The notes under the pieces: model-generated
What the model was told of the DNA's origin: nothing
What the model saw: the letters and a program-made list of their open reading frames with translations, nothing else
The model's database searches: none
DNA from: Solirubrobacterales bacterium
GTDB taxonomy: Bacteria; Actinomycetota; Thermoleophilia; Solirubrobacterales; Solirubrobacteraceae
DNA: 64,000 nt
Assembly: GCA_003133565.1 (NCBI GenBank)
Contig: PKYB01000042.1
Coordinates: 10,053 to 74,052, forward strand
Reading direction: 5' to 3'
Shown here: piece after piece, positions 59,551 to 64,000 of the stretch
How positions within the stretch are numbered: position 1 is the stretch's first letter
Layout of the letters: each line of letters starts with the position of its first letter
Translations under genes and position numbers: made by a program

Positions 59551-59847
59551 ATGTACAGGCACAATCTGATCAGACGCGGGCTGGCTGGTGGTCTTGTGAT
59601 CGCGGCGGCGAGTTTTCCAGCGGCGGCGCAAGCGAGGTTTTTCGAGAATTCGGGGCGGGCCGTGAGTCCGATCGCAGCGGTGGCGCACACCACGGGCGTG
59701 CCGTCTCGCCAGGCCGGGGCTGCCACGCAGTCTGGGTTCCAGTGGGGCGACGCCGGCATCGGCGCGGCCGGAACGCTCGTGTTGCTTGGCGCGGGCGCCT
59801 CGGTGGTCGGACGTCGACGCCGCGGTCAGCGTCTCGTCGTCGGCTGA
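59551..59847 (+). CDS. small exported protein with C-terminal FQW-DAG membrane-anchor motif
   Basis: A 98-residue protein. ATG at 59551 follows GAGGAG with eight-base spacing; GTG at 59533 is an alternative. A signal peptide (about 1-26, ending AAAQARF) precedes a polar mature part of about 35 residues. The tail is GFQWGDAGIGAAG, then a hydrophobic helix of about 14 residues, then an Arg cluster (GRRRRGQ). Motif, helix and basic end in this order resemble known C-terminal sorting signals (LPXTG, PEP-CTERM), but the motif is different. It is paralogous to the frameshifted gene at 53641 and precedes the second LuxR regulator. Confidence 0.78.
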   Translation: MYRHNLIRRGLAGGLVIAAASFPAAAQARFFENSGRAVSPIAAVAHTTGVPSRQAGAATQSGFQWGDAGIGAAGTLVLLGAGASVVGRRRRGQRLVVG

Positions 59848-59975
59848 AAGCGCAGCGGCAGCGGGGAGCCACGCTCCCCCCTGCCCGTAGTTTTCGCGCA
59901 CCGGCCGACGTGGGAGACTGCCGTTGATCGCCACCCGCACGGACCTTATGGCGGTCGGGAGATGGGTAGCCAGGA

Positions 59976-62675
59976 ATGAGCTTCGATGTGCCTGATCCAA
60001 GCGACGCGCTGCTCGAGCGCGACGAGAGCATGCTCGTCCTCGATGAGCTTCTCACGCGAGTGCGATCGACCTCGGTTGGCCAGCTGGTGCTCGTGAGGGG
60101 TGAGGCGGGCGTCGGCAAGACGGCGCTCATCCGGCGCTTCTGCGAAGCGCAACGTGACCGGGTACGCATTCTGTGGGGTGGGTGTCAGCCGGTGCGAACG
60201 CCTCGCCCGCTCGGGCCGCTCATCGACATTGCCGAAGCGACTGGCGGGGAGCTCGAGCAGCTGGTCGGGCTAGCTGCTACCCCTCATGCGGTTGCCACCC
60301 AGCTGCTCCGCGAGTTGCGAAGCCGCGGACCGTCGGTACTGGTGCTTGAGGATCTGCATTGGGCGGACGAGGCCACGCTCGACGTGCTCATCGTCCTCGC
60401 GGCGAGGATCGATTCGGCGCCCGCGCTCGTGCTGGCGAGCTATCGCGATGACGAGCTCGACCGCGCCGAGCAACTTCGCCTTGTGCTCGGCGATCTGGTG
60501 AGCCGGCCACGGCGGCTCAAGGTCGAATCGCTATCTGAAACCGCGGTCGTCGAGCTGGCTCAGTCGTACGGGGTCGACGGTCACGAGTTACATCGCCGGA
60601 CAGCTGGCAACCCGTTCTTCGTTAGCGAGGTGTTAGCGGCGGGCGGGGCGGAGATTCCCGAGACCGTGCGCGACGCTGTTCTTGCACGCGCAGCGCGCCT
60701 GCCTGGCAGAGCGCGCAGGCTGCTAGACGTTGCGGCAGTCGTCCCTGGGCAGATCGATATGTGGCTGCTGGAGGCGCTCGCCGGCGAGCTCGTTGACGAG
60801 CTTGAGGAGTGCCTAGCGTCAGGCATGCTGAGCGCCCGTGCGACGCACGTCGCCTTCCGCCACGAGCTGGCGCGTCTGGCGATCGAAGAGGCGATTGCGC
60901 CCAACCGCAGGATCGTGCTCCAGCGCCGCGCGCTTGGCGTGCTTGTCGATCGTGGCGGCGAGGATCCCGATCTCGCGCGTCTTGCCTATCACGCGGAGGC
61001 GGCCGGGGATGTTCAGAGCGTGTTGCGGTGGGCGCCGCTTGCGGGCGAGCACGCTGCGTCCTCGGGTGCCCATCGTGAAGCGGCCGCGCAGTACGCGCGG
61101 GCGGTCAGGTTCGCCGACGGGCTGTCGCTGCAAGGGCGCGCGGAGCTGCTGCAGCGCCGCGCCGATGAGTGCTACACGACCGACCAGTTCGCGGCGGCGA
61201 TCGAAGCCCAGGAGGCTGCGCTCGATCTGCAGCGGAGCCTCGGAAGCACTCTCGGGGAGGGCGACGCGCTGCGGTCGCTGTCACGACTACTGCGGTTCGT
61301 CGGCCGGACCAGCGATGCTCAGGCGGCGGCGGTTGAGGCTGTTGGAATGCTCGAGCGGCTACCGCCGGGCCACGAACTCGCGATCGCGTACGGCAACTTG
61401 TCGCACCTTTGCATGAACAGGGAAGACGCTGGGGGGGCGCGGGCGTGGGGAACTCGCGCGCTTGAGCTCGCGGAACGCTTGGATGACGATGAGGCGCTTG
61501 TTTACGCGCTTACGAATATTGGTGTCGTCGATTTTTTGGCGGGCGCGGCTGAAGGGACCGTGGAGCTCGAGCGTGCCCTGACACTCGCGCAGCGGCACGG
61601 TTTTGAGGAGCACGCTGGTCGGTCGTTCGTCAGCCTGGTCTTGTGGCCGTTGCGGCATCGCATGTTCGCCGTCGCGGACCGCTATCTCGTGGCGGGACTC
61701 GAGTACTGCAGCGAGCGCGGTCTTGACACCTGGCGGCTTTACCTGATCGCGTGCCGTGCTCGCCTCGAGTTGGATCTTGGACGCTGGAGTGAGGCGGCTG
61801 ACTCAGCCTCCTTGGTCCTCCGCGATCCGCGCAGCGCGCCCGTTCCACGCGGCTGGGCGCTGGCCGTGCTCGGACTTGTCAGGGCACGGCGCGGCGACCC
61901 CGGGGCATCCGACCCGCTCGACGCCGCGCGCACGCTCGTGCAGTCCACGGGCGAGCTCCAGTGCATCGCGCCGGTCGCGGCGGCGAGAGCCGAGGCGGCT
62001 TGGCTGAGAGGGGAGGACGCGATCGTGGATGAGGAGACGGAGTCGGCGCTTGAGCTTGCGCTGCACCGCCGATCAGCATGGGTTGTGAGCGAGCTCGCCT
62101 ACTGGCGCTGGCGTGCGGGTATGAGCGACGCGCATCTACCCGGCGTAGCTGCGACGCCTTACGGCCTGTCGCTCACCGGTGAATGGGCACGCGCCGCCGA
62201 GCTGTGGACACAGATCGGCTGCCCATACGAGGCGGCGCTCGCGCTGGCCGACGGCGACGATCAGCCCGCGCTGCGTCAGGCGATCGATGACCTACACGGG
62301 CTGGGTGCCCGCCCGGCGGCCGCGATCGTGGCTCGGCGACTCCGCGAGCGCGGCGTCCGTGGCCTGCCGCGCGGTCCACGTCCACAAACGCGCCACAATC
62401 CGGCAGGCCTCACCGCACGCGAACTCGAGGTGCTCGCATGCCTGACCGAAGGCCTCCGCAACGCCCAGATCGCTCAGCGACTGGTCGTGTCCGAGAAAAC
62501 CGTCGATCACCACGTCTCCGCGGTACTGCGAAAGCTTGACGTTCGAAGCCGGGGCGAAGCTGGAGCAGCAGCGCTACGGCTCGGGCTCACCCAGCACGCT
62601 GGGGAGCCAGAAGCCAAACGTAGCCTGGGGTTCGAGCCCTCGCTCGAGAACGAAAGCCGGCGACAGCGGGCCTGA
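59976..62675 (+). CDS. large ATPase-LuxR (LAL-type) transcriptional regulator, copy B
   Basis: An 899-residue paralog of the regulator at 53943, alignable along its whole length. Walker A GEAGVGKT is at residues 42-49, Walker B VLVLEDLHWADEA at about 121-133, followed by the long helical-repeat region. The LuxR helix-turn-helix LTARELEVLACLTEG...VSEKTVDHHVSAVLRKLDV ends near residue 865. A tail of about 30 residues after the HTH is absent from copy A. ATG at 59976 lies 128 bases after the small anchored protein. It probably controls its own module and perhaps the other, through the shared leader. Confidence 0.93.
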   Translation: MSFDVPDPSDALLERDESMLVLDELLTRVRSTSVGQLVLVRGEAGVGKTALIRRFCEAQRDRVRILWGGCQPVRTPRPLGPLIDIAEATGGELEQLVGLAATPHAVATQLLRELRSRGPSVLVLEDLHWADEATLDVLIVLAARIDSAPALVLASYRDDELDRAEQLRLVLGDLVSRPRRLKVESLSETAVVELAQSYGVDGHELHRRTAGNPFFVSEVLAAGGAEIPETVRDAVLARAARLPGRARRLLDVAAVVPGQIDMWLLEALAGELVDELEECLASGMLSARATHVAFRHELARLAIEEAIAPNRRIVLQRRALGVLVDRGGEDPDLARLAYHAEAAGDVQSVLRWAPLAGEHAASSGAHREAAAQYARAVRFADGLSLQGRAELLQRRADECYTTDQFAAAIEAQEAALDLQRSLGSTLGEGDALRSLSRLLRFVGRTSDAQAAAVEAVGMLERLPPGHELAIAYGNLSHLCMNREDAGGARAWGTRALELAERLDDDEALVYALTNIGVVDFLAGAAEGTVELERALTLAQRHGFEEHAGRSFVSLVLWPLRHRMFAVADRYLVAGLEYCSERGLDTWRLYLIACRARLELDLGRWSEAADSASLVLRDPRSAPVPRGWALAVLGLVRARRGDPGASDPLDAARTLVQSTGELQCIAPVAAARAEAAWLRGEDAIVDEETESALELALHRRSAWVVSELAYWRWRAGMSDAHLPGVAATPYGLSLTGEWARAAELWTQIGCPYEAALALADGDDQPALRQAIDDLHGLGARPAAAIVARRLRERGVRGLPRGPRPQTRHNPAGLTARELEVLACLTEGLRNAQIAQRLVVSEKTVDHHVSAVLRKLDVRSRGEAGAAALRLGLTQHAGEPEAKRSLGFEPSLENESRRQRA

Positions 62676-62707
62676 GTCGAGCCGATTCGCGTGTGCAGCT
62701 CCTCGCG

Positions 62708-64000
62708 TCATCTGGCCGGCTCGGGCTGCGGATTCCGGAGGGCGGTCGCGGCGACTGCTGTTGCCATCTCGTCCTTGCGGATGAGGAGGAACGTGACTGG
62801 GATCGCGAGGAGCGCGATCGCGCCGGACACCCAGAGCGCGGAGTGAAAGCCGCCGGTGAGCGCCGCATGGACGGTGTCCCCGCTGCGCAGCAGCGTTTTG
62901 TAATGGCTGGTCGCGATGCTTGAAGCGATCGCGATGCCGAGGGCGCCGCCGAGCTCCTGGGAGGTGTAGATGAGCCCGGAGGCAAGCCCGGCTTGCTGTT
63001 CATGGACGCCCGCGAGAGCGGCGATGGAGACCGGAATGAAGGCGAACGCGGTTCCCACTCCGACTACCAGGAGGAACGGCCCGAACAGGTTTTCCCAGAA
63101 GTGGGCGTGCACGGGCGCCTGGGCGGTCCAGAGGATGCCGACGCCGATCACGGTCATTCCGAAGGCCAGTACGAGCTTCGCGGATCCCTTCGTGACGAGC
63201 AGTTGGGAGATGCCGGCGAACAACATCGAGGTGATCGCTGCTGAGGCCCAGGCGAAGCCGGCCTTCAGGGGTGAGAAGCCGAGCACCTGCTGCATGTAGA
63301 GGGTGCCGATGAAGATGAATGAGTAGAAGCTGGCTCCGAGCAGGACGCCGACAGCGTTTGCTCCGGCGAGCGTCCTCAGGCGGAAGATCCGCATCGGAAT
63401 CAGCGGCGCCTCGCCGCGGCTCTCGATCAGAAGGAACGCTCCGAGCAGGGCGACGGCGATCGCCAACTCGGTGATCGTTCGGGTCGCGCCCCAACCGACC
63501 TGTGGCGCTTGCGCGACTGCGTACACAAAAAGCACGAGCGCGGCGGTCACCGTGACCGCGCCGAGCGGGTCATAGCGTCGACGGGCCGTGTCGATCCGGC
63601 TCTCTGGCACCACTCGCCGCATGAGCAGCAGCGCCACCGCGCCGACCGGCACGTTCAAAAGAAAGATGTACTGCCACCCGGCATAGCGTGTGAGCAAGCC
63701 GCCAAAGACCAATCCGCCGGTCGCGCCGAGGGCTGCGAGAGCGCCCCAGATGCCGAGCGCCTTGTTGCGTTCGGCGCCTTCAGTGAACATGTTGCGGACG
63801 GTCGATAGCGCGGCCGGCAGGAACGTCGCAGCGCCAAGCCCTTGGGCGACGCGCATCGCGATCAGGACCGCCTCACTGCCGGCGAGCGAAGCGCCCAGCG
63901 AAGCGGCTGTGAACACGGCGAGGCCGATCATGATCATGCGGCGGCGGCCGAGTAGATCGGCGGCGCGGCCTCCGAGGAGCAGAAAGCCCCCGTATGCCAG
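62708..64000 (-). CDS. MFS drug-exporter-like transporter, DHA2/EmrB type, cut by the window edge
   Basis: The C-terminal about 430 residues of a 14-TM major facilitator. The open frame continues through 64000. At the edge the characteristic motif A loop is seen (GGRAADLLGRRRM), followed by AVLIAMRVAQGLGAA, and RYAGWQYIFLLNVPVG, which is motif C-like for 14-TM QacA/EmrB exporters. Many hydrophobic segments follow, down to a short polar C-terminus (ALRNPQPEPAR). It uses the proton gradient to export small molecules; substrates are unknown. It converges with the LuxR regulator gene, 32 bases apart. Confidence 0.9.
   Translation of the reverse strand: MAYGGFLLLGGRAADLLGRRRMIMIGLAVFTAASLGASLAGSEAVLIAMRVAQGLGAATFLPAALSTVRNMFTEGAERNKALGIWGALAALGATGGLVFGGLLTRYAGWQYIFLLNVPVGAVALLLMRRVVPESRIDTARRRYDPLGAVTVTAALVLFVYAVAQAPQVGWGATRTITELAIAVALLGAFLLIESRGEAPLIPMRIFRLRTLAGANAVGVLLGASFYSFIFIGTLYMQQVLGFSPLKAGFAWASAAITSMLFAGISQLLVTKGSAKLVLAFGMTVIGVGILWTAQAPVHAHFWENLFGPFLLVVGVGTAFAFIPVSIAALAGVHEQQAGLASGLIYTSQELGGALGIAIASSIATSHYKTLLRSGDTVHAALTGGFHSALWVSGAIALLAIPVTFLLIRKDEMATAVAATALRNPQPEPAR

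Overview
This is high-GC DNA with short intergenic gaps and frequent GTG and TTG starts. It encodes an F420-type luciferase-like oxidoreductase, a LytR-CpsA-Psr protein, several Ser/Gly-linked secreted proteins, an NhaA-DsbA fusion and very large ATPase-LuxR regulators. That mixture suggests an actinobacterium, most likely from the Thermoleophilia/Solirubrobacterales side of the phylum. The lineage is an inference from gene content and style; there is no 16S or other phylogenetic marker to test it with beyond serS and nuoAB. The window is ordinary chromosome. I see no transposase, integrase, CRISPR array or plasmid functions.

Layout. 1-5.3 kb: the start of a nuo operon (nuoA, partial nuoB), two divergent small lipoproteins (a cupredoxin-like protein and a cytochrome c), serS, a GT2 glycosyltransferase and a secreted beta-propeller. 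5.3-9.4 kb: a two-component system whose kinase is frameshifted, and an ABC-2 exporter. 9.4-17.9 kb: envelope genes (deacetylase-like protein, LCP protein, two large membrane proteins). 17.9-21.4 kb: metal homeostasis (DtxR-type regulator, unusual Nramp, a coupled small membrane protein, a His-rich CDF protein) and tRNA-Ser(GGA). 21.5-27.9 kb: a kelch protein, an SRAP protein, an esterase and a hybrid sensor kinase. 27.9-32.6 kb: a block bounded by a tRNA-Ser 3' remnant and an intact tRNA-Ser(CGA), carrying an LLM oxidoreductase, epoxide hydrolase, TetR regulator, cupin and GNAT enzyme. 32.7-40.5 kb: a membrane protein coupled to tadA, a subtilase, a Usp protein, a 28-residue microprotein, a GH26-like protein and a beta-helix protein. 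40.5-53.1 kb: NhaA-DsbA, a metallo-beta-lactamase fold protein, type-II NADH dehydrogenase, a GH65 phosphorylase plus beta-phosphoglucomutase pair, an oxidoreductase, a kinase-like protein, an HD protein, small proteins and a thaumatin-like protein. 53.5-62.7 kb: two paralogous modules, each made of a conserved leader, a small C-terminally anchored protein and an about 900-residue ATPase-LuxR regulator, flanking an agmatine-to-putrescine gene pair. 62.7 kb to the end: an MFS exporter cut by the window edge.

The best candidate for something undescribed is the duplicated leader, small anchored protein and LuxR module. Its small proteins share a Phe-Gln-Trp-x-Asp-Ala-Gly motif, a membrane segment and an Arg cluster, which together look like a C-terminal sorting signal. 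The tRNA-Ser-bounded block is the second candidate.

Three genes look frameshifted (sensor kinase, VOC protein, small anchored protein). serS and the SRAP gene lack a normal start codon at the expected place. These could be biology, or errors in a draft or metagenome assembly, and should be checked against reads before interpretation.
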